Part shown: positions 25,898 through 35,161 of the stretch, one piece after another | Layout of the letters: every line of letters starts with the position of its first letter | How positions within the stretch are numbered: position 1 is the stretch's first letter | Assembly: GCA_963662605.1 (NCBI GenBank) | Contig: OY759785.1 | Span: 1,984,001-2,048,000 of the forward strand | Reading direction: 5' to 3' | Source: G963662605 sp963662605 | GTDB lineage: Bacteria > Bacteroidota > Ignavibacteria > Ignavibacteriales > Ignavibacteriaceae | DNA length: 64,000 nt | Made by a program: the position numbers and the translations under genes | Notes under the pieces: model-generated | What the model saw: the letters and a program-made list of their open reading frames with translations, nothing else | What the model was told of the DNA's origin: nothing | The model's database searches: none

Positions 25898-26368
25898 ATG
25901 AAATTCGACGATACCGATAAAAAGATTCTTGATATTCTTCAGACACGTTCTAATATTACGAATGCTCAGTTAGCTTCGGAGGTGGGTATTTCTCCTTCGG
26001 GGATGATAGAGCGCGTAAAGCGCCTTGAAAATTCGGGCGTTATAAAAAATTACGTCGCGCTTGTTGACCATGAAAAGGTCAATAAAAGCCTACTCGCAAT
26101 CGTTTCTGTCTCCTTAGTCGCACACCGACTCAACGCTTTCGAAGTGTTTAATAAAAAAGTGATGGAATATCATGAAGTGCTCGAGTGTTTCAACACCGCG
26201 GGAGAAGAGGATTTCATTCTTAAAGTCGCTGTAAAGGATATGAAAGAATTTCAGAGCTTCATCATTGATAAACTCACCAGAATTGAAGTCGTAAACAAAG
26301 TCAAAACCAGCTTTGTGCTTTCAACCATTAAGTACAATACCAAAGTCGAAATCGGCGGGGAAGAATAG
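25898..26368 (+). CDS. Lrp/AsnC-family transcription regulator
   Basis: 156 residues. N-terminal winged helix-turn-helix 'DDTDKKILDILQTRSNITNAQLASEVGIS' (about 4-32) with 'SGMIERVKRLENSGVIKNY', then a RAM effector domain ('EVLECFNTAGEEDFILKVAVKDMKEFQSFI'). A GTG nine bases upstream is in frame, but the ATG at 25898 gives the usual family start and has AGGT upstream. Such regulators sense amino acids; being beside the tyrosine phenol-lyase gene suggests a tyrosine- or aromatic-linked role, which is inference since 575 bases of repeats separate them. Confidence 0.9.
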   Translation: MKFDDTDKKILDILQTRSNITNAQLASEVGISPSGMIERVKRLENSGVIKNYVALVDHEKVNKSLLAIVSVSLVAHRLNAFEVFNKKVMEYHEVLECFNTAGEEDFILKVAVKDMKEFQSFIIDKLTRIEVVNKVKTSFVLSTIKYNTKVEIGGEE

Positions 26369-26381
26369 ATTTTGTATCTTC

Positions 26382-26409
26382 CTATCCCATGACTTAAGTC
26401 ATGGGATAG
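26382..26409. terminator. 28-base perfect palindrome between convergent genes
   Basis: CTATCCCATGACTT / AAGTCATGGGATAG, two exact 14-base arms with no loop, between the stops of the Lrp-family gene and mntH. It can serve as a two-way terminator or transcript-end stabiliser, or be another dispersed repeat. Confidence 0.55.
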
Positions 26410-26418
26410 GGAAGAATT

Positions 26419-28296
26419 TCAATTAACTGGAATTGCCAGCACTGGCAAACGGCTTCTGTGGCGCACACCGTCAATTGTCTCACCGAAAATCAAATCCGTC
26501 AAGAATTTATGTCCGTGACTTCCCGCGACAATAAGCGAGAGTCCGTACTCACGCGCTATTCGTACAATTTCATCCTCCGGCTCACCGCCGCCGACAATTG
26601 TCGTAACATGAAATTTCTCATCCTTTAGTACTGTGCCCATGCCCTCAAGATATTCTTTCATCTGCATGGCTTCGCTATCGGCAACCATACCGCCAATGAA
26701 GCGTCCCGCAACCGTTTGGACAATATTTACCAGCAGAATATCCGCCCCCATTGTTTTGAGGAACGGCAATGCGCGCGCAATGATCTGCGCATCACGGTCT
26801 TTGTTCCCTTCAAGTGCAATACCGATTCGTTTGTAATTCTCGGCAACCGAAAACTCCGGTATGTTAACGAACGGCTCTGCAGTCCGCTTGAATTTCAACG
26901 GTACCTTGCGGATAAGCGGTTCACCAAGTACCCATAAGAGCAGGGGAAGGAGAACGACGCTCACCGGCAGGAATACAAATCGCACTACGTTTCCGATAGG
27001 TGTCGGATCAGAAATATTTTTAATGATCATATCTGAAACTAATTTTAGATTCAAAATGATGATGAAGCTAGCGGCTAACCATGCAACGACTTGTATCCAC
27101 CATTTAGTAACGAACTCACCCATTTTGTGCTTATCGCTGGTGAAATGTAGTAATGGTATTAATGCAAACGGTAATTGCAAGGAGAGCAGCACCTGAGATA
27201 GAATTAATAAAAACTCGACTGAATTATCGCCGTAAAATCCGATAATAAATACCGTCGGCACCACAGCGATAAGTCGTGTAATTAATCTGCGTAACCAAGG
27301 ACGAACTTTGATTCCGACGAATCCTTCCATAACGACCTGTCCCGCAAACGTTCCCGTAATGGTTGATGATTGTCCGGCAGCAAGCAGCGCTAAACCAAAA
27401 AGAATAGGCGCTGCTGTTGTTCCAAGCAGCGGGGCAAGGAGTTTATGCGCATCCACTATTGATTCAACATGCGTGTATCCTTGCGTAAAGAATGCCGATG
27501 CAGCGAGAACGAGTATTGCCGCGTTAACAAAGAAGGCTCCGTTTAAAGCGACGACGGAATCAATCAAGTTAAATTTGTTTGCTTCCTTCAAACCCTCTCT
27601 TGTTCGGGTTACATTTCTGGATTGTACAAGCGCTGAATGTAAATACAAATTATGCGGCATGAGCGTAGCGCCGATAATTCCAAGAGCAATAAATAACGAT
27701 TCGCCATTGAGGGCACTCGGGACAAATCCCTTAGCTACATCGGCTAATTGCGGAGAGGTAAAAAACATCTCGACAGCAAAGCAGAGTCCGATTGTTGATA
27801 TGAGCGCTAAAATAAATGCTTCCATTTTCCGGATACCTAAGGACATGAGTCCCATAAGCAAAATAACATCAACCGTCGTGATTATAACGCCCCAAAACAG
27901 TGGTATTTTAAAGAGGAGATACAGACCTATTGCAGAGCCGAGAACTTCGGCGAGATCGCACGCGGCGATGGCAATTTCGCAGACAATCCACAAAGCATAG
28001 TTAACTATTTTGGGGTAGTGGTCACGACATGACTGTGCGAGGTCACGTCCATATACAATTCCCAACCTTGCGCTGATCGTCTGGAATATGACGGCAAAAA
28101 GGTTCGCGAGAAGCACAACCCATATCAGTTGGTAACCGAATTTTGCACCACCCGCAATATCGGTAGCCCAGTTGCCGGGATCCATGTATCCAACAGAAAT
28201 CATAAAAGCAGGACCGGTAAAAGTTAAAAGCCGTTTCCAGAAACTGCTGCCTTTAATATTAACAGAAGCATTTACGTCAGAAAGTGATTTATCCAT
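26419..28296 (-). CDS. mntH: NRAMP manganese/metal transporter fused to UspA domain
   Basis: 625 residues. Residues 1-470 form an NRAMP transporter of about 11-12 membrane helices with the metal-binding helix-1 motif 'DPGN' (about 40-43) and helix-6 'MPHN' (about 214). Residues 487-625 form a universal stress protein domain with the ATP-binding signature 'GSHGHKFLTDLIFGETIDGVRHRS'. Plain MntH proteins are about 400-450 residues, so this is a genuine C-terminal fusion. It imports Mn(II) or Fe(II) with protons. It follows mntR by five bases on the same strand and should be repressed by it. Confidence 0.92.
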   Translation of the reverse strand: MDKSLSDVNASVNIKGSSFWKRLLTFTGPAFMISVGYMDPGNWATDIAGGAKFGYQLIWVVLLANLFAVIFQTISARLGIVYGRDLAQSCRDHYPKIVNYALWIVCEIAIAACDLAEVLGSAIGLYLLFKIPLFWGVIITTVDVILLMGLMSLGIRKMEAFILALISTIGLCFAVEMFFTSPQLADVAKGFVPSALNGESLFIALGIIGATLMPHNLYLHSALVQSRNVTRTREGLKEANKFNLIDSVVALNGAFFVNAAILVLAASAFFTQGYTHVESIVDAHKLLAPLLGTTAAPILFGLALLAAGQSSTITGTFAGQVVMEGFVGIKVRPWLRRLITRLIAVVPTVFIIGFYGDNSVEFLLILSQVLLSLQLPFALIPLLHFTSDKHKMGEFVTKWWIQVVAWLAASFIIILNLKLVSDMIIKNISDPTPIGNVVRFVFLPVSVVLLPLLLWVLGEPLIRKVPLKFKRTAEPFVNIPEFSVAENYKRIGIALEGNKDRDAQIIARALPFLKTMGADILLVNIVQTVAGRFIGGMVADSEAMQMKEYLEGMGTVLKDEKFHVTTIVGGGEPEDEIVRIAREYGLSLIVAGSHGHKFLTDLIFGETIDGVRHRSRLPVLAIPVN

Positions 28297-28301
28297 ATCT
28301 T

Positions 28302-28967
28302 CTATTCCTTTGTAACCGATACGAAAATGTTTTTTGCCACCGTTTCACTTACGGTGTATTGCTTACCGTTGATCTTTAATACAACGGAATTATCAAATGT
28401 CATTCTGTTGACCACAGTGATCTCTTTTTGAAGTTCAATACCTATTGAGCTGATAAATGTCAAGAAAGCCTGATCGTAATCATTTACTCGGCGGACAGTG
28501 CATATTGCTGATGCAGGAATATCCGACAATGCAGTAAGTTTCTTCTGCTTCGGCATGCCGCCTTTTTTTGTAGGTATGGGGGCACCGTGCGGGTCAAATT
28601 CGGGGAAGTGCATCATTTCTTCAAGCCGGTCAATTAATAAATCGGAGGAGTGATGCTCCAACCGCTCTGCTTCAATGTGAATTTGTTCCCATGGCATTTT
28701 AACAAACTCGTAAAGGAATTTTTCCCAAATGCGGTGACGTCGTACAAGATTTACCGCAGCTGCTTCGCCCTTCGGAGTTAATTTAATCTCCTTGTAGGGG
28801 GAGTATTCAATCAGCTTATCTCTGGAAAGCTTTTTCAGCATGTCGCTGACAGCCGCACCGGAGATATTCAACTGCTCTGCAATAACATTGCCCTTAATAC
28901 CACCACCGGCATCCCGGTATTTATAGATGATATTCAGGTAATTCTCAATCGAAATACTATTCGCCAT
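28302..28967 (-). CDS. mntR: DtxR/MntR-family metal-dependent repressor
   Basis: 221 residues. N-terminal winged helix ('IENYLNIIYKYRDAGGGIKGN', 'LNISGAAVSDMLKKLSRDKL'), dimer domain with metal ligands in 'RRHRIWEKFL' and 'EAERLEHHSSDLLIDRLEE', and a C-terminal SH3-like FeoA domain (about 150-220). It senses Mn or Fe and represses metal uptake. It is the first gene of a two-gene operon with the NRAMP gene. Two palindromes sit in its own promoter, indicating autoregulation. Confidence 0.92.
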   Translation of the reverse strand: MANSISIENYLNIIYKYRDAGGGIKGNVIAEQLNISGAAVSDMLKKLSRDKLIEYSPYKEIKLTPKGEAAAVNLVRRHRIWEKFLYEFVKMPWEQIHIEAERLEHHSSDLLIDRLEEMMHFPEFDPHGAPIPTKKGGMPKQKKLTALSDIPASAICTVRRVNDYDQAFLTFISSIGIELQKEITVVNRMTFDNSVVLKINGKQYTVSETVAKNIFVSVTKE

Positions 28968-28971
28968 AAAG

Positions 28972-29030
28972 TTTAAGCAAGCTTAATAATTATTTTTAGC
29001 TAACTTAATATAATTTATTCGTAATGTCAA
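28972..29030 (-). promoter_or_regulatory. mntR-mntH promoter with two candidate MntR operators
   Basis: On the minus strand TTGACA (29030-29025) is a likely -35 box. Downstream lie the palindrome TTAGCTAA (28996-29003) and the inverted repeat TTAAGC-AA-GCTTAA (28973-28986), which ends five bases before the mntR start. The two palindromes cover the -10 and early transcribed region, where a DtxR-type repressor would block transcription. Confidence 0.6.
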
Positions 29031-29086
29031 TAGTCCAGCACAAGAAAATTAAGGTCCTCGTGAAAATTTGGTGGTAATGGCTGAGT

Positions 29087-29341
29087 GTCATTCCGGAAAA
29101 TCTGTCGCGAAAATGTTTTCAAACTAACTGGTGCTGCTCGACAGATTTGTCCGGAATCCATTTTGGGAGAATATTCATGTACGAATTGATTCTTTGCTCT
29201 GCCCATGACTGGTGAGAATGCCTATTTTATTGATAGCCTGATTCAATAGCTTGTTAGGGTTTTTAAGATGGATTCCGGATAAACCTGCCGTGCTAAATTT
29301 CGACTTATTAATCACTTTTGCGGCAGATTTTCCGGAATGAC
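29087..29341. repeat. 255-base element with 22-base terminal inverted repeats
   Basis: Starts with GTCATTCCGGAAAATCTGTC and ends with the inverted copy, one mismatch in 22 bases. It is built of two hairpin halves: the first has arms at about 29090-29108 and 29138-29158, the second at about 29270-29291 and 29320-29338; the inner ends carry 'CCGGAATCCATTTT' facing each other. It is non-coding and MITE-like in shape. A degenerate relative lies at 14644-14804. Confidence 0.75.
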
Positions 29342-29483
29342 TTACAGCCGTGCTTTGCTTGGACACTAAGTTTTCATTTGAACCAAAACCAACCGCAAGG
29401 GACGCAGAGTGCGCAAAGAATTTACCTAAGCGAAAATTCAGATTGCACGTTATGACGCATCAAAAGGTTTTTCACTTAAAGTA

Positions 29484-29545
29484 TTCTGTGAAGATCTGTG
29501 CCTGTCCGCCGAAGGCGTGATTATCAGTGTCGTCCGCGGTCTATT
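29484..29545. repeat. Dispersed 60-base repeat, copy 2
   Basis: Blocks 'TTCTGTGAAGATCTGTG', 'CCTGTCCGCCGAAGGCGTG' and 'TTATCAGTGTCGTC' match the copy at 2374-2437. Just upstream, 'CCGCAAGGGACGCAGAG' is another phrase-like repeat often seen between genes. Nothing coding was seen in 29342-29665. Confidence 0.65.
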
Positions 29546-29665
29546 TCTGAATTTCTAGCAGCTTTTAGTAATGTTATATTTATCTGGTTTGGACTTTTTT
29601 TATTGGTGTGAAACCGAGATATTAGTATTCTATTTTTTACTTTAATATGAATTGAATCGCCAGTT

Positions 29666-31516
29666 ATGAAAGTAATAAGCCTTTTTCTGCTCTCATTTCT
29701 TTGCTTTTTAACAGTCCACGCGCAGGGGACAGACGATAACGCCGTACTCGGTACTGCCGGCTTTAAAAATATTACGGTGATGGATTTCAAGGAGCGATTT
29801 GAGTTCACGCCTCAATTCGGCAAGATGTCCGATAAAACTATCAAGGAATACCAACTCAATTTTCTCTATACACTGCTCTCTGAAAAGTTGTGGGCTATTG
29901 AGGCTGTGGAAAAAGGTTACGATACCACAAGTGTCATGAGAATGGTTACGAAATCCTTTGAAGATATGTTTATCCGTGACAGGCTATACATGAAAGAAAT
30001 CAGAGGCAAAGCAAAATACACGCGGCAGGAATATCTTCAGGCAATCAGACGGCAATCCAAAAAGCTTTTTGTTAATTATCTGTTCTCGGAAGACTCCACT
30101 GAAATATTCAAACTCTACCGCATGATTAAGAATCAGGTGCCGTTCGATTCAATTCTGGCTGAGAGTCCGGAAAAGGTAGACCAGAAAAAACCTGAGGAAG
30201 TGGTTTTCGGGCAGATGTCTGAAGAAATGGAAGCTGACTTATATAATCTAAAGAAGGACGAATGCTCGAAACCTCTTGAAAGTCCGGCAGGTTGGTATAT
30301 TTTCAAACTGGCTGATTATCAGGAATCTACTGTTATCAATCCCGATAATAAAGAAAGCGATATTGTTCAGGCTGCAAAAAAAGTCCTGACCGCCCGGAAA
30401 GAGCAGAAATTACTTTTAGAGTATTACAAAAATCTGTTAAAGAATAAAAAGATCAACATTGAAGCAGTACTGCTGAAGTCAATAGCACGTCAAGTCTCCG
30501 AAATTTTGACGGCTAAAAAAACTAAATTTAACATTAGCGACAAAGATATTATTCCACTTGTCGCAAAAGATGTTGTGGCGATACAGGAAAAATTAGGGCA
30601 GGATACTTTAGCGAAAGTTCTTTTTACGCTCGGTAAGCAAAAGTATATGGTGAATGATTTTCTGCTGCTGTTGGGTTTTGACGTGTACAAAACACTTAAT
30701 CCGGAAGTAAATACGGTGTTCAAAACACTTAATGTGCGGTTACGGAGATTTATTGAAGGGGAGCTACTCGCGGCGCAGGGAAGAAAAGAAGGATTGGCTG
30801 ATGATCCGGAAGTACAAAGAGAAACCGCACTCTGGAAGGACAATTATCTGTACTCGATGGCGAGATATAAAATAATGGATTCTGTGTCGGTCAGCGATAC
30901 AGACGTAGTAAAATACTACAACGCCATTTACAAGGAAAAGAAATATCCCCGCGAAGTGAATATCATTGAGATACTCACTGATGATGCGGTAACTGCAGCA
31001 TCGGTTCTTGAGCAGGCAAAAGCCGGAAAAGATTTCCGTGAACTTGCTAAAAGATATAACAAGCGCGGTTGGACTCAAAAGAGCGGTGGCGAATACGGAT
31101 ACTTCCCGATATTCATGTACGATGAAATCGGCGCAGCGGCATCAAAGATGGAAATAAATGAGATTTACGGGCCGATCAAAGTCAAAGAAGGTTATTCGGT
31201 TATCAAACTCATCGGTAAAAAAAATGAGCATATTGAAGCTCCTTCAAAAACATACGAAGAGATGAAGGATTACATCACCAAAACCCTTGAATATCAGAAA
31301 GCAAAGAGAATTCTGGATTACCGGACTGTTGATCTCGCTAAAAAATACGGGATGGATATTAAAGAAGATGCATTCCGAGGACTTGAAACAACAACGGTGA
31401 CATCATTCGGTGTACATCATTTGGGATTCGGCGGGCAAGTTATGGCTTCCCCGTTATTAGCTCCGGATAATGACTGGGTCGAAATTTTCTTCAAGCAGCA
31501 AAATGTAACGCCGTAA
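29666..31516 (+). CDS. Periplasmic peptidylprolyl isomerase, SurA/PpiD-like
   Basis: 616 residues. Signal peptide 1-19 ends 'TVHA' with Gln20 as first mature residue. Two parvulin-like segments are visible, one degenerate near 140-215 ('LKKDECSKPLESPAGWYIFKL') and one clear near 425-520 ('EVNIIEILTDDAVTAASVLE', 'KDFRELAKRYNKRGW', 'KSGGEYGYFP', 'YGPIKVKEGYSVIKL'). SurA-type proteins act as chaperones for outer-membrane proteins. Single gene, meeting the epimerase gene stop to stop with no spacing. Confidence 0.85.
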   Translation: MKVISLFLLSFLCFLTVHAQGTDDNAVLGTAGFKNITVMDFKERFEFTPQFGKMSDKTIKEYQLNFLYTLLSEKLWAIEAVEKGYDTTSVMRMVTKSFEDMFIRDRLYMKEIRGKAKYTRQEYLQAIRRQSKKLFVNYLFSEDSTEIFKLYRMIKNQVPFDSILAESPEKVDQKKPEEVVFGQMSEEMEADLYNLKKDECSKPLESPAGWYIFKLADYQESTVINPDNKESDIVQAAKKVLTARKEQKLLLEYYKNLLKNKKINIEAVLLKSIARQVSEILTAKKTKFNISDKDIIPLVAKDVVAIQEKLGQDTLAKVLFTLGKQKYMVNDFLLLLGFDVYKTLNPEVNTVFKTLNVRLRRFIEGELLAAQGRKEGLADDPEVQRETALWKDNYLYSMARYKIMDSVSVSDTDVVKYYNAIYKEKKYPREVNIIEILTDDAVTAASVLEQAKAGKDFRELAKRYNKRGWTQKSGGEYGYFPIFMYDEIGAAASKMEINEIYGPIKVKEGYSVIKLIGKKNEHIEAPSKTYEEMKDYITKTLEYQKAKRILDYRTVDLAKKYGMDIKEDAFRGLETTTVTSFGVHHLGFGGQVMASPLLAPDNDWVEIFFKQQNVTP

Positions 31517-32440
31517 TTAGTTTTTTCCGAGTAAATCTTTCAGAGCGTCCTCGAGCAAAGGAAACTTGAAGCGAAAACCTGAGTTAAGAAGTCTCTCAGG
31601 AATTACTTTCTGGCTTTTTGTAATCTCGTAAGCGGATTCGCCGAGAACTATTTTAAGAACAAATTCCGGTACGGGAAAAAATGCAGGTCGGTGCAGTACT
31701 TTTCCTATTGTCTTTGCAACATCTTCCATCAGCAAAGGGGAGGGTGCCGTTGCATTATACGCACCATGCAGCGCGTCATTTTCAAGCGCAAACTTTATGA
31801 TGCCCACGATGTCAGTAATATGAATCCATGAAAACCATTGCCTTCCGTTTCCCAATTTTCCGCCTACAAATAACTTGAACGGGGTCACCATTTTAGGCAG
31901 GGCGCCTTTGTCCCCGTCTATAACAATGCCGGTTCGTATACTTACCCATCGCATACCGGACTTTGCAGAGGCGGCTGCGGCATCTTCCCACGCCTGACAA
32001 ACGTCGGCAAGGAAACCTTTTCCTTTGGGCGAACTTTCCGTGAATGTGTTATCTGCGGAACTGCCATAAAATCCCGTCGCGGAGCCGCATATGAACACAG
32101 ATGGGGGATTTTTGGTTTTTGAGAAATACTCCACCAGCGCAGTGGTAGATTTTGTCCGGCTTTCCAGAATTTCTTTCTTATATGATTCGGTCCAACGCTT
32201 ATCCGCAACACCGGCACCCGCAAGATGTATAACGGCGTGTATGTTTTCAAGCAATATATCGTTATCAGGCAGTGATTGCCCGTCCCAGCGTATTGCCCGG
32301 AACCCATTGTCCTTGATTGAAGCGAATTTCGCGGTGTTTCGGCCCGCGGCAATTACCGAATATCCGCTTGCTAATAATTCATGAATGAGGTGCCCGCCAA
32401 TTAAGCCTGTACCTCCGGTTATAAAAACTGTATTACTCAT
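31517..32440 (-). CDS. TIGR01777-family NAD(P)-dependent epimerase
   Basis: 307 residues. Rossmann motif 'FITGGTGLIGGHLI' at the N-terminus, 'VIHLAGAGVADKRWTESYKKEI' near 70-90, 'SATGFYG' near 120 and the C-terminal DUF1731 part ('VPEFVLKIVLGESAYEITKSQKVIPERLL'). Related to SDR39U1 and YfcH; substrate unknown. ATG at 32440 was preferred over an in-frame GTG at 32446. Its stop abuts that of the isomerase gene. Confidence 0.88.
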   Translation of the reverse strand: MSNTVFITGGTGLIGGHLIHELLASGYSVIAAGRNTAKFASIKDNGFRAIRWDGQSLPDNDILLENIHAVIHLAGAGVADKRWTESYKKEILESRTKSTTALVEYFSKTKNPPSVFICGSATGFYGSSADNTFTESSPKGKGFLADVCQAWEDAAAASAKSGMRWVSIRTGIVIDGDKGALPKMVTPFKLFVGGKLGNGRQWFSWIHITDIVGIIKFALENDALHGAYNATAPSPLLMEDVAKTIGKVLHRPAFFPVPEFVLKIVLGESAYEITKSQKVIPERLLNSGFRFKFPLLEDALKDLLGKN

Positions 32441-32553
32441 ATTCACCCGAACAATTCTTAGCCAAAAAAAAATTCGAAAACCAATTTGGACTAATATAGA
32501 GAGAAATAAAATATTTATATTCTAAACTTGAATTTTAGTTCTCTCTGCAATTC

Positions 32554-33708
32554 ATGTTCTTAAAACAATTGGTGTGTATGGACGTAAAAAACAGACTGCA
32601 ATTTATAGACTTCCATCGGGGTCTGGTTCTCCTTATCATGATTGAGGTTCATGTGGTAAACGCTTTTATGAGTCCGGCTCTGAAAGCAACCTCATGGTAC
32701 CCGTATCTGTTGTTTATCAACGGACTTGTCGCCCCGTCCTTTTTGTTTATTTCCGGTTTTGCCTTTGTGCTTGCTGCGGACAAAAAATTGCCGGAGTTCC
32801 GGAAATTCGGAAAAACATTCTGGAAACAATTATCACGAATCGGGTTAATATTTTTAGTCGGCTATAGCCTTCGTGTGCCGTATTTTTCTTTGAAACGGAC
32901 GATTTTTGAAGCTTCATCCGACCAATGGGCGGCCTTTTTTTCGGTAGATGTTCTGCAAACAATCGCAATGGGGTTGACGTTCTTATTTATTCTCCGCCTT
33001 CTGATTAAAAGTGATGCTCTATTCAGGAATTTAATGCTTGGAATATCGTTGGTTATTGGCATAATAACACCTGCAATCTGGCAGTATGATTTTCAGCAGC
33101 ACGTTCATCCCATTATTGCAAATTATTTCAACCCGATGCACTGGTCATTATTTCCACTTTTCCCGTGGGTGGGATTTCTAACTGCCGGTGCCTATACTTC
33201 ATCGGTCTTTTTACAATACCGTAAGCTGGAAAAGACTTCAATCTATTTTAAAAGGATGTTGTGGGGTGCACTGATACTGATAATTTCCGGACATCTTTTT
33301 ATCACTCCGAAACTTCCCACCTATCTGATGCTTCCCGAGCCGCATTTCTTCTTTTTCACTGCCCGTATAGGGTGGGTGCTGCTCATTTTGTGGTTCTCAA
33401 GGGAGATAACTTCAAAGATAGATTTTTCAAAGCTACTTATTCTGGATGTCAGCCGTGAATCCCTACTGATTTACTGGCTCCATTTGCAATTAATCTACCG
33501 CAAATGGTGGGATGATAAAAGCTTTGCAGATGTTGTGCATGAATCATTCGGCATCGGACAAGTGGTGCTTTTTACATTTGCTCTTATAGCTCTTATGTTG
33601 ATAGTTGCCGTTACCTGGGGCAACATGAAAAGAAATTATCCGAAAATAAGTAAATTCATTGCATACTGGACTATTTGGGCGTCGGTCGGACTTTTCCTTA
33701 TCAGATAG
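32554..33708 (+). CDS. DUF1624-type membrane acyltransferase-like protein
   Basis: 384 residues with about ten hydrophobic helices. The start 'QFIDFHRGLVLLIMIEVHVVNAF' is the signature of the heparan-alpha-glucosaminide N-acetyltransferase-like (DUF1624) and acyltransferase-3 superfamily, including the conserved 'DxxRG' and following histidine. 'FLFISGFAFVLA' also fits. It probably transfers an acyl group to a sugar or lipid at the cytoplasmic membrane; substrate unknown. ATG at 32554 or 32578 may be used; the second fits the family start better. Confidence 0.8.
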   Translation: MFLKQLVCMDVKNRLQFIDFHRGLVLLIMIEVHVVNAFMSPALKATSWYPYLLFINGLVAPSFLFISGFAFVLAADKKLPEFRKFGKTFWKQLSRIGLIFLVGYSLRVPYFSLKRTIFEASSDQWAAFFSVDVLQTIAMGLTFLFILRLLIKSDALFRNLMLGISLVIGIITPAIWQYDFQQHVHPIIANYFNPMHWSLFPLFPWVGFLTAGAYTSSVFLQYRKLEKTSIYFKRMLWGALILIISGHLFITPKLPTYLMLPEPHFFFFTARIGWVLLILWFSREITSKIDFSKLLILDVSRESLLIYWLHLQLIYRKWWDDKSFADVVHESFGIGQVVLFTFALIALMLIVAVTWGNMKRNYPKISKFIAYWTIWASVGLFLIR

Positions 33709-33807
33709 TTTCAATTGTTTAGCGTTAAGATTTCGTGAAGATTTTAGGATTGTATTAGGGACAAATTTTGTAATTTTCCCTTAATAATATTATAGAAAGA
33801 TCAGGTT

Positions 33808-35139
33808 ATGGAAAAGCATTCTCTCAATGATCAGCAGGATATTGGCGTTGACGATAAACAGTATTCCATGGAGACACATCTCATTTATGGAAAAAACGTC
33901 AGCACAAAATGGGACTATTCACACCACGTTATCTCACCACTCACTTCATCCGTAATTTTCAGATTAGATTCAGCCGAAAGGGGAGCCGAAGGATTCAAAG
34001 AATTCGCTAATACGGATACTTTCGGTGAAGAACTAAATCCAATTTACATTTATGACCGTTTAGGTGAACCGAATAAAAACCTTCTTGAAGAAAACCTTGC
34101 ATACGTTGAAAAAGGCGAATGTGCAGTTACTTTTTCTACGGGCATGGGTGCAATTTCGGGAGTACTTGGTATTTTAACGAGGACCGGTGACGAGATTGTT
34201 GCGCACCGATCAATGTACGGTTGTACATACTCCTTGTTTATGAACTGGTATCCACGCTATAACATAAAGTGCACGCTGACTGACCTTACCGATATAAACA
34301 ACCTCATTGCCAACATTACACCTCAAACGAGGGTGGTATATTTTGAATCTCCTTCCAATCCAACCCTTGATATTATAGATATCCGGCAAGTGAGAAAAAC
34401 TGTTGACGAATTAAACGAGTCACGTAAGGAAAATGAAAAAATTTACATCGTTGTTGATAACACATTCGCAACGCCATACTGTCAAAGGCCGATTGAATTG
34501 GGTGCGGACTTTACTGTTAACTCCCTCACTAAAGGTATCGGCGGATTTGGTACGGATATGGGCGGGGTTGTAATCGGCAGACGGCGTTTCCATGATTTGC
34601 TGCTGCTTATGCGAAAAGATTTCGGCGCATGCCTTGGAACAAAAGCCGCTTGGACTATTATGACGTATGGCCTTCCTACTTTACACTTACGCATCGGAAG
34701 ACAAGTACAGAATGCCCAAAAAGTCGCTGAGTATCTTCATGGGCATCCCATGGTAGACTTTGTCAACTATCCCGGATTACCGAGTTTCAGATTTTATGAG
34801 CGTGCAAAAACACAAATGATTAATTTTAACGGAGAGTTTTCTCCGGGCAGCCTTATTTATTTTACCATAAAAGGAAAAGATGCCGAGGAGATGAGAAATA
34901 ACGGCCGCATGGTGATGAATTACGCAGCAAAGAATGCTTATACATTAACATTGGCGGTCAGTCTCGGGCATACCCGGACATTGATAGAGCATCCGGCATC
35001 AATGACACATTCAATGATACCGGCTGATAAACTTTTAGCTGCCGACATTCATCCAGGAGGCATCCGAATGGCGGTAGGGCTTGAAAACAGCGACGATCTG
35101 ATTAAAGATCTGGAGAAGTGCCTCTCGATTTTTCAATAG
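33808..35139 (+). CDS. Cys/Met metabolism PLP enzyme, gamma-lyase type
   Basis: 443 residues of the cystathionine gamma-synthase / methionine gamma-lyase family. 'STGMGAISGVLGILTRTGDEIVAH' (about 111-135), the 'FESPSNPTLDIID' motif, 'VVDNTFATPYCQRPIELGAD' and PLP lysine K242 in 'VNSLTKGIGGFG'. The protein is longer at the N-terminus than usual. It starts an operon that also encodes alanine dehydrogenase and a CoA transferase, so methionine or homocysteine breakdown to 2-oxobutyrate, ammonia and a thiol is more likely than biosynthesis, but the family cannot be split reliably by eye. No SAM riboswitch was seen in the 99 bases upstream. Confidence 0.88.
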   Translation: MEKHSLNDQQDIGVDDKQYSMETHLIYGKNVSTKWDYSHHVISPLTSSVIFRLDSAERGAEGFKEFANTDTFGEELNPIYIYDRLGEPNKNLLEENLAYVEKGECAVTFSTGMGAISGVLGILTRTGDEIVAHRSMYGCTYSLFMNWYPRYNIKCTLTDLTDINNLIANITPQTRVVYFESPSNPTLDIIDIRQVRKTVDELNESRKENEKIYIVVDNTFATPYCQRPIELGADFTVNSLTKGIGGFGTDMGGVVIGRRRFHDLLLLMRKDFGACLGTKAAWTIMTYGLPTLHLRIGRQVQNAQKVAEYLHGHPMVDFVNYPGLPSFRFYERAKTQMINFNGEFSPGSLIYFTIKGKDAEEMRNNGRMVMNYAAKNAYTLTLAVSLGHTRTLIEHPASMTHSMIPADKLLAADIHPGGIRMAVGLENSDDLIKDLEKCLSIFQ

Positions 35140-35161
35140 TTAATTTAACGGAGATTGCCCT

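Noticed and set aside
27308..28000. 230-residue open frame opposite to mntH
   Set aside because: Antisense shadow of the transporter gene; no family match, and the minus-strand gene is certain.
33709..33807. SAM riboswitch before the Cys/Met gamma-lyase gene
   Set aside because: Only 99 bases, without the expected multi-helix structure or terminator.
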